Shown piece by piece: positions 45,275 to 53,915 of a stretch of DNA of 64,000 nt; within the stretch, counting starts at the first letter, position 1, and the number at the start of each line of letters is the position of its first letter. Both the position numbers and the translations under genes were made by a program. The notes under the pieces are model-generated. The model saw nothing but the letters and a program-made list of their open reading frames with translations, was not told where the DNA came from and made no database searches. The stretch comes from JAPKYZ01 sp033763835 (GTDB taxonomy: Bacteria; Acidobacteriota; Terriglobia; Bryobacterales; Bryobacteraceae), in contig JANRJS010000030.1 of assembly GCA_033763835.1 (NCBI GenBank), positions 8,680 through 72,679 of the forward strand. The letters are read 5' to 3'.

Positions 45275-45383
45275 TGAAAAAACCCTCCGTCACTTGAAGT
45301 GCGCCGGAGTTTGTCCGGCGGCGGTGCGTTTCCGCACCCAGCGATTGACTAGGGTGAAGGCGGGTATGCGGAAATAGGGGAAC

Positions 45384-46046
45384 TTGGAAAAAATTTCGGC
45401 GGAGCCGCTTTTGCGCGTCGAAACCCTCTCGATCCGGCTGAGAGACGCCGATCTGACGCGGCCCGTCACTTTCTCGATCGCCCCCGGCGAAGCGGTGGGA
45501 TTGCGCGGCGCGACCGGATCGGGCAAAAGCACGTTGGCCCGCGCGATTCTTGGCTTCCGGCCCGAAGGCGCAACGCTTGACGGGACGATCGAGTTCGCGG
45601 GTCGTGATCTGCGGAGGCTCTCGCCCAACGAATGGCGCTCGCTGCGGGGACGCGAAATCGCGCTACTGGCTCAGGAGCCCGCGCTGGCGCTCAACCCGTA
45701 CCTCACCCTCGCGCGCCAATTGCGCGAGCATCTCCGCGCTCACGGATCGCGGAACTCCGGCGCGCTCGAACGTCTGCTGCCCGGCCTCCTCGATCGACAC
45801 CCGCACCAACTCAGTGGCGGCGAACGGCAGCGCGCGGCGCTCGCTCTGGCCGTCGTCCACGGGCCGCGCTTGCTGATCGCCGACGAGCCCACCACCGCGC
45901 TCGATCCGGTTACGGAACGCCTGGTACTCGATTTTCTGCTCGAGTTGCGCCAAACTTCCGGAATGGCATTGCTCGTCGCCAGTCACGATCCTCGAGTGCT
46001 GCGATTCGTGGCGGATCGCGTGGTCGAACTGGACCGCGAATGCTGA
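45384..46046 (+). CDS. ABC transporter ATP-binding protein, DppD-like but compact
   Basis: A 220-residue ATPase starting at TTG 45384 behind GGGG. It shows Walker A GATGSGKST, signature LSGGERQRAALALAV, Walker B LLIADEPTTALD and H-loop ASHD. Peptide-type DppD/OppD proteins normally run to about 320 residues with a C-terminal oligo_HPY extension; this one lacks it. It is the first gene of a five-gene importer set whose genes overlap, and it overlaps the second ATPase by 7 bp. Confidence 0.88.
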   Translation: MEKISAEPLLRVETLSIRLRDADLTRPVTFSIAPGEAVGLRGATGSGKSTLARAILGFRPEGATLDGTIEFAGRDLRRLSPNEWRSLRGREIALLAQEPALALNPYLTLARQLREHLRAHGSRNSGALERLLPGLLDRHPHQLSGGERQRAALALAVVHGPRLLIADEPTTALDPVTERLVLDFLLELRQTSGMALLVASHDPRVLRFVADRVVELDREC

Positions 46047-46738
46047 CCGTCGCCGGACTGACGAAGACGTATCCCGGAGCGTCGCACGCAGCCTTGCGCG
46101 ACGTGAGCTTCGCGCTCTCGGCGGGCGAATGCGCGGCGGTGGTAGGACGCTCCGGGGCGGGAAAATCGACGCTCGCCCGCTGCCTCGCCGGGTTTGAGAG
46201 GCCGTCGGCGGGATCGATCGCGATCGACGGCCGCGTCCAGTTGCTCTTTCAGGATTCGCCGCTCTCGCTCAACCCGCGTTGGAGCGTCGAGCGCCTGCTC
46301 GCCGAACCGTTCGTAATTGCGCGCCGCCGCGACGCGACCGACCAAGCGCGCGCACTGGCGGAGCGGGCCGGTTTCCCCAAGTCCTATCTCGAAAAGCCCA
46401 TCTGGGCGCTCTCCGGCGGCGAGCGTCAATTGGTGGCGCTTTCGCGAACGCTATCGGTAGATGCGCTGGCCTTGCTAATCATGGACGAGCCGTTCACCGG
46501 GCTCGACGAAAGGCGCCGGCAAAGGATCGCCGGTCAGGTCGAGGCGCGCCGCCGCGGCGGTCTCTCCTTGCTGCTCATTACGCACGATCTCCATTGGGCG
46601 CGGCAATGGGCGGATCGCGTCCTTGTGCTCGACGAGGGACGCCTGGTCGACGACTCGCCCGTCGACCGCTTTTTCGCCGCACCCCGGCATCCGGCGGGCG
46701 CGGCGTTGCTGGCCGCGCAACTGGAGCCGGTTTGCTGA
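46040..46738 (+). CDS. ABC transporter ATP-binding protein, DppF-like, compact
   Basis: A 232-residue ATPase starting at ATG 46040 within the end of the first ATPase gene. Motifs: Walker A GRSGAGKST, a Q-loop reading LLFQDSPLSLNPRW (typical of peptide importers), signature LSGGERQLVALSRTL, Walker B LLIMDEPFTGLD and H-loop ITHD. It also lacks the usual oligo_HPY tail. With the previous ATPase it should form the heterodimeric motor of a peptide or nickel-type importer. Confidence 0.9.
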   Translation: MLTVAGLTKTYPGASHAALRDVSFALSAGECAAVVGRSGAGKSTLARCLAGFERPSAGSIAIDGRVQLLFQDSPLSLNPRWSVERLLAEPFVIARRRDATDQARALAERAGFPKSYLEKPIWALSGGERQLVALSRTLSVDALALLIMDEPFTGLDERRRQRIAGQVEARRRGGLSLLLITHDLHWARQWADRVLVLDEGRLVDDSPVDRFFAAPRHPAGAALLAAQLEPVC

Positions 46739-47598
46739 CCCGTCCGTGGAGCGATGCCCTGCGCCGCGTGGCCTCGGCCACGATCCTGTTGATGGCGCTG
46801 GCGGCGATCTGTTTCGCACTCTTCGCGCTGGTCCCGGGAGACTCGCTCACCGACGCGGCCATCGACCCCGGAGTGTCGCCCGATGCGGTGGCGGCTATGC
46901 GCCAAAGGTTGGCCGCCGATTGGACGCACTCGCGTATCGACGGGCGCCCCGTCGCCGAAGCGATCTTGCCGCGCGCCGCCCGCACGTTGTCGCTCAGTCT
47001 GGCTTCGCTCTTGTCGGCGTGGCTGTTGGCCGTCCCCTACGCCTGCCGGCGGACGTTACGGCGGAGCGCGCTCGATACCGCGGCGGGCGGAGCGGCGGTG
47101 GGCCTTCTAGTTGCCGCGCCCGATCTGCTGCTAGCGCTGGGTGGATTGTGGCTGGCCGTCGAGAGCGAATGGTTCCGCACTTCGGGCGATTTCCTCCTCG
47201 GTTGGATCGTCCTGACCCTGGTGCTGCTGCCCGCACTGGTGCGCCACGCCCAAAGTGCGCTGGCGGAAGCGGCCTTGCAGCCGTTTGTCGCCGCCGCCCG
47301 CATGGCCGGAATCCCCGATGATCGATTGGCGGCTCTGTGGCTGCTCCCCGCAAGTTCCGGACCCCTGATCGCCCTGCTCGGGCTGGGGTTTGCGACGACG
47401 CTCAGCGCGTCCCTGATCGTCGAGACCGTGCTGGGATGGCCGGGCCTGGGACCGTTGCTGCTCGAAGCGATTCTCGCGCGGGACTACCCGGTCATTCTGG
47501 GCGCGGTGCTCCTCTCCGGTGCGTTCGCCATTGGAGGAAATCTCGCCGCCGACCTGCTGCAACTGGCCGTCGATCCCCGCCGCCGGAGCGCCGCTTGA
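46732..47598 (+). CDS. ABC transporter permease, DppB-like
   Basis: About 288 residues, with a likely TTG start at 46732 that overlaps the ATPase stop; the open frame upstream is only the other strand of coding choice. Six hydrophobic helices and the conserved DppB tail (ETVLGWPGLGPLLLEAILARDYPVILG in part) identify it. The amino part after the first helix is shorter than usual (DppB proteins are near 310-340). It overlaps the next permease by 4 bp (TTGA). Confidence 0.85.
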   Translation: MLTRPWSDALRRVASATILLMALAAICFALFALVPGDSLTDAAIDPGVSPDAVAAMRQRLAADWTHSRIDGRPVAEAILPRAARTLSLSLASLLSAWLLAVPYACRRTLRRSALDTAAGGAAVGLLVAAPDLLLALGGLWLAVESEWFRTSGDFLLGWIVLTLVLLPALVRHAQSALAEAALQPFVAAARMAGIPDDRLAALWLLPASSGPLIALLGLGFATTLSASLIVETVLGWPGLGPLLLEAILARDYPVILGAVLLSGAFAIGGNLAADLLQLAVDPRRRSAA

Positions 47599-48434
47599 AC
47601 GCCCAAGGCCGGTTAGCGCTTCTGGCGCTGGCCGCAATCTACGGGATCGCCTTGCTCGCCCCTTGGATCGTTCCGCACGACCCCGCCGCGCAGTATCGCG
47701 ATTCCGCCTGGTCGCCGCCCGGCACCCCGGGATTCCCGCTCGGCGCCGACGGGCTGGGCCGCGATCAGCTTTCGCGATTACTGGCCGGGGCGCGGGTTTC
47801 GTTGCTTTCGGGAACGCTCGCCGCCGCCGTCGCGGTTGCGGTAGGCGGAACGCTCGGCTCGCTGGCGGTTCTCGCGCGCGGTGGATTTTCCGCCGTCATT
47901 CTGCGCGCCGCCGATCTTTCGATGGCCGTTCCCTGGACCTACGCCCTGCTCGCCCTCCGCGCGGCGCTGCCGCTCCAACTTCCGCCGGAGCGCGTGTTTT
48001 GGGCCGTCATGGCGATGCTGGGCTTGGTCGGTTGGGCCCGGGCGGCGCGGCTGGCCTACGGAGTGGCGGCGGGAGTGCGGGATCGCGACTACGTCCTTGC
48101 CTCTCGCGGCTTTGGAGCGCGAAGCGGCTACATTCTGCGCCATCACCTGCTACCCGAAGCCTTGCCCGCGCTTGGGGTCCACTTCGTCCTCGCCGCGCCG
48201 CAATATGTTCTCGCCGAAACCACGCTCACCTTTCTTGGACTGGGATTTCCAGACTCGTACCCCAGTTGGGGTAGCCTGCTAGCCGCCGCCGCGCGGTTGG
48301 ACACCCTCCTGGGGCACGGCTGGATGCTGCTCCCCGCGCCGGTCTTCGCCGGAGTTTTCCTTTGTTACCATACCGTTGGTGTTAGTCTGGCCCAACGGTG
48401 GCAGCCGGGGCCGGCATTTCAGGCGATACGATGA
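47595..48434 (+). CDS. ABC transporter permease, DppC-like
   Basis: About 279 residues with a TTG start at 47595 overlapping the DppB-like stop. It has the typical DppC opening (APWIVPHDPAAQYRD, then PLGADGLGRDQLSRLLAGARVSLLSG in part) and EAA-loop region (LASRGFGARSGYILRHHLLPE in part). It forms the import channel with the DppB-like partner. The substrate-binding gene follows with an ATGA overlap. Confidence 0.87.
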   Translation: MNAQGRLALLALAAIYGIALLAPWIVPHDPAAQYRDSAWSPPGTPGFPLGADGLGRDQLSRLLAGARVSLLSGTLAAAVAVAVGGTLGSLAVLARGGFSAVILRAADLSMAVPWTYALLALRAALPLQLPPERVFWAVMAMLGLVGWARAARLAYGVAAGVRDRDYVLASRGFGARSGYILRHHLLPEALPALGVHFVLAAPQYVLAETTLTFLGLGFPDSYPSWGSLLAAAARLDTLLGHGWMLLPAPVFAGVFLCYHTVGVSLAQRWQPGPAFQAIR

Positions 48435-50038
48435 GTCCGGTTTCCCGTCCGATGCTCCGGCGGGAGTGGCTAGGGTTTGCGGCGGGGATGCCATTCGCCC
48501 GCCGGGCCGTAGCCGATCCCGGTTCGGGCGTGCTGCGTGTGGCGGTACGGGCGGATGTCCGCTCCTTCCAACCCCTTACGGCTCTTGACGATCCAACGCG
48601 AACGGCGCTGGCGCTCTGTCACGCCGGTCTGGTTCGCACCAACGGCGTAACACTCCAACCGGAGCCGTATCTGGCGGAGCGGGTGACGGTATCGAGAGAC
48701 GGAAAACGCATTTCGGCGACGCTTCGCGCCGGGCTGCGATTCTCCGATGGCGCGCCCCTCACCGTGGATGATGTTGTATTTACGTTCGCCGCGCATCTCG
48801 ACCCGAAATCCGGCTCGCCACAGCGGGATTCGCTGATCTTTGGAGGCGAACCGCTGCGGGTGGAGAAACGCGGCCCGCGCGACCTCGAATTCGTTTTAAA
48901 TCAACCATTTGCGTTGGGGGCGCGGATTCTCGACGGTGTTGCGATCTTGCCGCGGCATCGCCTCGAAGCGGCGTTTCGCGACGGTAAACTCAATGAATCC
49001 TGGGGATTAGGGACTCCCCTCGGCGAGTTGGCCGGGGCGGGACCCTATCGGATTGCCGAACACAAGGCGGGAATTGGTCTGTTTTACGCACCAAATCCGC
49101 ACTATTTCCGCCCTAAATCGCCCCAAATCGGTGCGCTTTCGTTGCTGTTTTCGGCGGGCGAGGACGCGCAAGTCGCCCGGTTCGCCGCCGGGGAAGCGGA
49201 CCTGGTTTCCGGGTTCGGAGCGGGCAATTACGGCGTGATCGAGGGGTACGCCGAGCGTCGAGGCCTGCGCCTGTACGATCTCGGGGCGAGTCTCGATTAC
49301 TCGTTCGTATTATTCAATTTAGGAAAACCGGACGCGGCTCCGCCGATCGCCGTGCGCCGGGCCATGGCGCGGGCGATCGACCGTTCCGCCATCGCCAAGC
49401 TGGTCTACCGGGGCCTCGCCGCCCCGTTGGTCGGCCACGTCACGCCCGGCCGGGGCGAATGGATGAACCGGAACTTGGCGCGGGCATTCGAATCCGCGGA
49501 ATCGCCGCCGCCTCCTAAACGCTTCACCCTGCTGGTGAATTCCGGCAACCCGGCCCATATGCAAACCGCTTCGATCATTGAAGCGGACTGCGCGAAAGCC
49601 GGGATTCCGGTTGCGGTGGTGGCGCTCGAGTTTCGCAGTCTGGTGGACCGCGTGGTGAATCGGCGCGATTTTGAAGCGGCCATTCTATCTTTGCGTTCCG
49701 GCGACTTGGACCCCGTCGCCGACATGAACGTGATGTTGTCGAGCGGGCAATCGCATCTCTGGAATCCCCGGCAGGCAACCCCGGCGACGGCATGGGAGGC
49801 CGAAATCGACGGACTCATGCGGAGTGTGGCGACAACCCTCGACCGCCCGGCGCGTAAAAAGGCGTTCGACCGCGTGCAGGCGATTCTCGCCGAGCAAGTC
49901 CCTTGGATTCCCTTGGTTAGCCCGCATACGCTGTTCGCCGCACGGCGCGATTTGGGCGGGTTGCGGCCGTCGCTCGTGGGACATCCGGCGCTATGGAACG
50001 TGGAGGAGCTACATTGGCTTCGGACGACCGGGCGCTAG
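48431..50038 (+). CDS. ABC transporter substrate-binding protein, family 5 (peptide type)
   Basis: A 535-residue protein starting at ATG 48431 in the ATGA overlap. A twin-arginine-like signal (MLRREWLGFAAGMPFARRA) leads to the SBP_bac_5 domain (LHVAVRADV-like opening, LRFSDGAPLTVDDVVFTF in part, VRRAMARAIDRSAIAKLVY in part, QAILAEQVPWIPLVSP). The family binds di- and oligopeptides, nickel-histidine or sugars. Its last 25 bases overlap the start of the sigma factor gene, which ties the importer to the CHAT module. Confidence 0.88.
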   Translation: MSPVSRPMLRREWLGFAAGMPFARRAVADPGSGVLRVAVRADVRSFQPLTALDDPTRTALALCHAGLVRTNGVTLQPEPYLAERVTVSRDGKRISATLRAGLRFSDGAPLTVDDVVFTFAAHLDPKSGSPQRDSLIFGGEPLRVEKRGPRDLEFVLNQPFALGARILDGVAILPRHRLEAAFRDGKLNESWGLGTPLGELAGAGPYRIAEHKAGIGLFYAPNPHYFRPKSPQIGALSLLFSAGEDAQVARFAAGEADLVSGFGAGNYGVIEGYAERRGLRLYDLGASLDYSFVLFNLGKPDAAPPIAVRRAMARAIDRSAIAKLVYRGLAAPLVGHVTPGRGEWMNRNLARAFESAESPPPPKRFTLLVNSGNPAHMQTASIIEADCAKAGIPVAVVALEFRSLVDRVVNRRDFEAAILSLRSGDLDPVADMNVMLSSGQSHLWNPRQATPATAWEAEIDGLMRSVATTLDRPARKKAFDRVQAILAEQVPWIPLVSPHTLFAARRDLGGLRPSLVGHPALWNVEELHWLRTTGR

Positions 50039-50565
50039 TAGCGGCCTGCCTCGCCGAAGAGCCGGGGGCGTGGGAAGCGTTGATTCAAAAGTACAAACGG
50101 CTTATCTACTCGGTGCCAATGCGCTACCGGTTCTCGCCCGACGACGCCGCCGACATTTTCCAGGCCGTATGCATCGATCTGTACCGCGAACTGCCGCGCT
50201 TGCGCGAAGTGGACGCCCTGCGCGGCTGGTTGGCGCGGGTGGCCGCGAATAAGTGCTTCCATCGGCGGCAGGCCCTGGGGCGGGAACCGGCGGAACTCGA
50301 CGACCAACGCGCCGTCTCCATCGAGAGCGAGGAAGACGTCGCCGAAACAGCGGAGCGGCTGGAGCGCGAGCAATTGGTGCGCGAAGCGGTGGACGGTCTC
50401 GAAACCCGTTGCCGCAAGATGATCCGCATGCTGTTTTTCGAGGACCCGCCGCGCCCCTACGACGAAGTGGCGAAAAGCGTCGGGCTGGCCATCGGCTCGA
50501 TTGGATTCACAAGGGCGAAGTGCCTCGAACGGCTGGCGCGCGCCTTGAAAGAGAGAGGCCTATGA
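50014..50565 (+). CDS. ECF-type RNA polymerase sigma factor
   Basis: About 183 residues. The TTG at 50014 is preferred: GGAGG lies 7 bp upstream, whereas the ATG at 49993 has no ribosome-binding site and would add only seven residues. Region 2 is clear (ALIQKYKRLIYSVPMRY, DDAADIFQAVCIDLYREL, WLARVAANKCFHRRQ) and region 4 carries RPYDEVAKSVGLAIGSIGF with the helix-turn-helix. It reads into the CHAT gene by an ATGA overlap. It may direct transcription of this operon or of other genes. Confidence 0.87.
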   Translation: MASDDRALVAACLAEEPGAWEALIQKYKRLIYSVPMRYRFSPDDAADIFQAVCIDLYRELPRLREVDALRGWLARVAANKCFHRRQALGREPAELDDQRAVSIESEEDVAETAERLEREQLVREAVDGLETRCRKMIRMLFFEDPPRPYDEVAKSVGLAIGSIGFTRAKCLERLARALKERGL

Positions 50566-53249
50566 CCGCCACCGCCACCTCTTCCCACGAGTTGTGCGCC
50601 GAGGCGCTCCGGCGTTTGCGTTCCGATCTTCCGGCGGCCCGCCAGCTTGCCGGACAAGCGGCGCGTCTCGCCCGGCGCGATCCCGAACCCGAAGTCTGGC
50701 GGACCATCGGGCACATCCATTACCTTTCCGGGCGCTACCGGCCCGCCCTTCGCGACTACGGCCGTGCGGCGCGCATCGCCCGGGAGCGCTGCGACTGGGC
50801 CGATCTCGGCAAGACGCTCACCGGGGCGCTGCAAACGCTCGCCTATCTGGGCCGCTATGCCGAAGCCGAAGAGTGGGCGCGGGAGGCGCGCGCGATTTTC
50901 GAGCGCGACGGCGACGAACTGCGGCTCGCCCGGCTCGATTCGAATCTGGCCAACGTGCTGCACCGGCGGGACCGCGCGGAGGAGGCGCTGGAGCTTTACG
51001 AGTCGGCGCTGGCGCGCCTAATTGCCGCAGGGGACCGGGATAACGCCGCCATCACGCTCCGGAATCTCGCCGTCTGCGCCATGAGCGTGTTCGACTTTCC
51101 GCGGGCGATGGCCGCCTACGAGAAGGCCCGGGCGTTCTACGAATCGCGCGGCTGGCAGCATCTGACGGCGGAGGTGCTCGATAACGTCGCCTACCTGCAC
51201 TACTTGCGCGGCGACTACAGCCGGGCGATCGCCACCTATCAGGACGCGCGCCGAACGTCGGAGGAGCGCGGCAACGCCCACTATCAGGCGATCGCCGAAC
51301 TCGATCAATCGGACCTGTACTTAGAACTCAATCTGTTTTCCGAGGCGGCCGATTACGCGGCGCGCGCCGCTTCCCGTCTCGAAAAGGTGGGTACCGGATA
51401 CGAAGCGGCGAAAGCGGCGGTCAACCGCGCCGTAGCGCTTGGCGCGTTGGGGCGGCGGCGCGAGGCCGAGGAAGGACTATCCGCCGCGCGCGAACTGTTT
51501 CTGCGGGAGCGAAACGCCGCTTGGGCGTCGGCGGCGGACCTGTACCGCGCCGTCCTTCGCGCGAATTCGGGCGAAGCGGACGAGGAGGAACTCGCGCGTC
51601 TCGAAGCCGAGTTAAGCGCAGGACCGTTACGCGGAAAAGCCGCGTTGGCGGCGTTAATTCTCGCCACGTCGCTCTCTCGGCGGGGCCGCCTGGACGGCGC
51701 ACGGGCGGCTTGCTATCGCGCGGAAGAATATCTGCGCGAAGCGCCGAATCGCAGCCTTGCAATCCACGTCCGTCTGCTGGAGGGGCGCATCGCCGAACGC
51801 GAGGGCGAAAGGGCGCACGCGCGGGAACGATACCGGGCCGCTCATCTGTTGATTCGCGACACGCGCCACCGCCTGCCGCACGATCAACTGAAGGTCGCCT
51901 ATTGCGGCGACAAAGCGGAGGTTTACGAAGCGCTGTTGGCCTTGGCCATGGACGACGGCCGCGTCGAGGAAGCGCTTCAGATGGCGGAGGAGGCAAAGTC
52001 GCGCGGCTTGGCCGACTGGCTCGGCTTCCGGTCCGATTTGGGTCCGGCGCGGAGCGCCGCGGAGTTTGTCGAAGCGGCGGACGTGCAGGCGCTGCGGCGG
52101 GAACTGGCGTGGCACCATCGCGAACTGGAACGCGCCGATTCGGCGGAGCGGCGCGAGTCCGTGCGGCGGCGTCTTACCACGGTCGAAGAAAAGATCGGCG
52201 TGGCGCTCAATACGCTACGGCGCGTCGATCCGGCGTTTCTCGAACTGCAAGGCGCTCCCGAAGTGGTGATCGCCGATCTACAACGGGCTCTCGGCGGGGA
52301 CGAAGCGCTGTTCGACTATGCGGTGGCGCGGGGCGAGCTTTATCTGTTCCGGCTAACGCGCGGCGGGCTCGACGCTCGCCGGCTTGGCTCCGTGGCTCCT
52401 CTCGAAGCGGCGGCGCGACGGCTGCGATTCCAGATCGGGCGCGGCGCGGCGGGCGGCGGAGCGCTGGCGCATCACCTCGAATCTTTGTACCGGGCGATGG
52501 TGGAACCGGTGGAAGACTGGCTGCCCTCGGCCGACGCCGGAGCCAAGCTGATCGTCTCTCTGCCCGCGAGTTTGGCCGGGTTGCCGTTTCATGCGCTGCC
52601 CGATGCCCGGAGCGTGCCGCTGATTGCGCGTCTTCCAGTGACCTACACGCTGAGCGCGACGGTCCACAGTCTCACGCAACGGGCACCGGCGCCATCGAGC
52701 GGCGCGCTGGTGGTGGGCGTCCCCGACGAGCGCGCGCCGCTGATCGGCGAGGAGGCGCGGGCGGTCGCCGAACGATTGCCCGGCGCGGTCCTGCTAGCGG
52801 GGGCCGAAGCCACGAAGGAAGCCTTGCTCGCCAACGCCCCCGGAAGACGCTGGCTCCACATCGCCACCCATGGACTGTTCCGCGAAGACAATCCCCTGTT
52901 CTCTTCGATCCGTTTGGGCGACGGCCCGTTGAGCTTATTCGATCTCTACGATTTGCGGTTGGACGCGGAATTGGCCACCTTGAGCGGATGCTTCACCGGC
53001 CTGGGCGCGGGGACGGCCGGCGGCGAATTCTTGGGGCTGACTCGCGGGTTGCTCTTCGCCGGAGCCCGCAACGTGCAGGTGGGCTTGTGGCAGATCGACG
53101 ACCGGAGCGCACGGGAATACATGGAGTCGTTCTATGGACGGCTGAGGGACGGTTGCCCGGTGGCCGCCGCCTGGCGGGAGTCCGTTCTCGCGCTTCGGCA
53201 AACCTATCCGCACCCGTACTATTGGGCGCCCTGGGTGGTGATGGAATGA
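50562..53249 (+). CDS. TPR-CHAT protein (caspase-like protease domain)
   Basis: An 895-residue cytoplasmic protein starting at ATG 50562. Residues about 30-470 are tandem TPR/helical repeats (VWRTIGHIHYLSGRYRPAL in part, VLDNVAYLHYLRGDYSRAI in part). A linker coiled coil (about 480-590) precedes the CHAT domain (about 610-895), with IVSLPASLAGLPFHAL, the catalytic His in HIATHG (H770) and the catalytic Cys in LSGCFTG (C810), then GLTRGLLFAGARNVQVGLW in part. CHAT proteins of this TPR class include the CRISPR-linked Csx29 and gasdermin-activating proteases. Here it is part of an operon with a sigma factor and a secreted subtilase; no CRISPR or gasdermin gene is nearby. Target unknown. Confidence 0.88.
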   Translation: MTATATSSHELCAEALRRLRSDLPAARQLAGQAARLARRDPEPEVWRTIGHIHYLSGRYRPALRDYGRAARIARERCDWADLGKTLTGALQTLAYLGRYAEAEEWAREARAIFERDGDELRLARLDSNLANVLHRRDRAEEALELYESALARLIAAGDRDNAAITLRNLAVCAMSVFDFPRAMAAYEKARAFYESRGWQHLTAEVLDNVAYLHYLRGDYSRAIATYQDARRTSEERGNAHYQAIAELDQSDLYLELNLFSEAADYAARAASRLEKVGTGYEAAKAAVNRAVALGALGRRREAEEGLSAARELFLRERNAAWASAADLYRAVLRANSGEADEEELARLEAELSAGPLRGKAALAALILATSLSRRGRLDGARAACYRAEEYLREAPNRSLAIHVRLLEGRIAEREGERAHARERYRAAHLLIRDTRHRLPHDQLKVAYCGDKAEVYEALLALAMDDGRVEEALQMAEEAKSRGLADWLGFRSDLGPARSAAEFVEAADVQALRRELAWHHRELERADSAERRESVRRRLTTVEEKIGVALNTLRRVDPAFLELQGAPEVVIADLQRALGGDEALFDYAVARGELYLFRLTRGGLDARRLGSVAPLEAAARRLRFQIGRGAAGGGALAHHLESLYRAMVEPVEDWLPSADAGAKLIVSLPASLAGLPFHALPDARSVPLIARLPVTYTLSATVHSLTQRAPAPSSGALVVGVPDERAPLIGEEARAVAERLPGAVLLAGAEATKEALLANAPGRRWLHIATHGLFREDNPLFSSIRLGDGPLSLFDLYDLRLDAELATLSGCFTGLGAGTAGGEFLGLTRGLLFAGARNVQVGLWQIDDRSAREYMESFYGRLRDGCPVAAAWRESVLALRQTYPHPYYWAPWVVME

Positions 53250-53313
53250 AATCGAAAACAGCGGGCTATCAAACCGGGTTCCGGCGGACTCCTATAAGCG
53301 AGCACCGACGACC

Positions 53314-53904
53314 ATGACCGCCCATTTCAAAACCGAGCAATGGATCGATTTCGCTCGCGGACTAGCCTCCCCGGTCCTACGCGCCGAGATCGAAGAGCAC
53401 TTAGCGCGAGGTTGCGAAGACTGCCGCGTGGAATCCGCCCGTCATTCCCTCTTGTGGGACGTGGGACGGAACGAAGTCGAGGTACCCGACGCGGTGGTAG
53501 CGCGCGCCCTGGCGATCGCTCCGGCGCCGGCGAAACCGGGGTGGCGCGACATCGTCGCCGCGCTGGTCTTCGATAGCTTCGCCAGCCCTCTGGCGGCCGG
53601 AGTCCGTGGACCGGGCGCCGCCCGGATGATGCACTTTAGCGGCGGGGGACTCGAAATCGACGTCGCCGCCGAACCTTTGCCCGCCGGTGCGTTGCGCTTG
53701 ATGGGACAGATTGAGGGTTCTGGCGCCGCGTCGGCGCGCGTGCGGTTGACGGCGGGCGGCGAAGTGATGGATTCCGCCGTCGCCAATGGATTCGGCGAAT
53801 TCGAATTGCATGGGGTTGGTCACCCCGAACTGGTACTGAATATCGGTACCGCGCTGGGCGAAGGCGCGATTCGCGTCCCGTTGCCCAAGCTGATCGAGGA
53901 GTAA
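53314..53904 (+). CDS. small protein with zinc-finger-like His/Cys motif, possible anti-sigma factor
   Basis: A 196-residue protein. Residues 29-37 read HLARGCEDC, close to the H-x3-C-x2-C zinc site of anti-sigma zf-HC2 domains but with one extra residue between H and C. A hinge and a beta-rich C-terminal domain (about 105-196: LRLMGQIEGSGAASARVRLT in part, GFGEFELHGVGHPELVL in part) follow, resembling a carboxypeptidase-regulatory or Ig-like fold. There is no membrane helix. Position between a sigma/CHAT pair and a protease supports an anti-sigma or adaptor role, which is inference. It follows the CHAT gene by 64 bp. Confidence 0.7.
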   Translation: MTAHFKTEQWIDFARGLASPVLRAEIEEHLARGCEDCRVESARHSLLWDVGRNEVEVPDAVVARALAIAPAPAKPGWRDIVAALVFDSFASPLAAGVRGPGAARMMHFSGGGLEIDVAAEPLPAGALRLMGQIEGSGAASARVRLTAGGEVMDSAVANGFGEFELHGVGHPELVLNIGTALGEGAIRVPLPKLIEE

Positions 53905-53915
53905 GCGGAGGATTT

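Noticed and set aside
51521..53317. Open frame of about 598 codons overlapping the CHAT gene
   Set aside because: Composition is Arg/Gly/Ala-rich noise without motifs; the CHAT frame explains the region.
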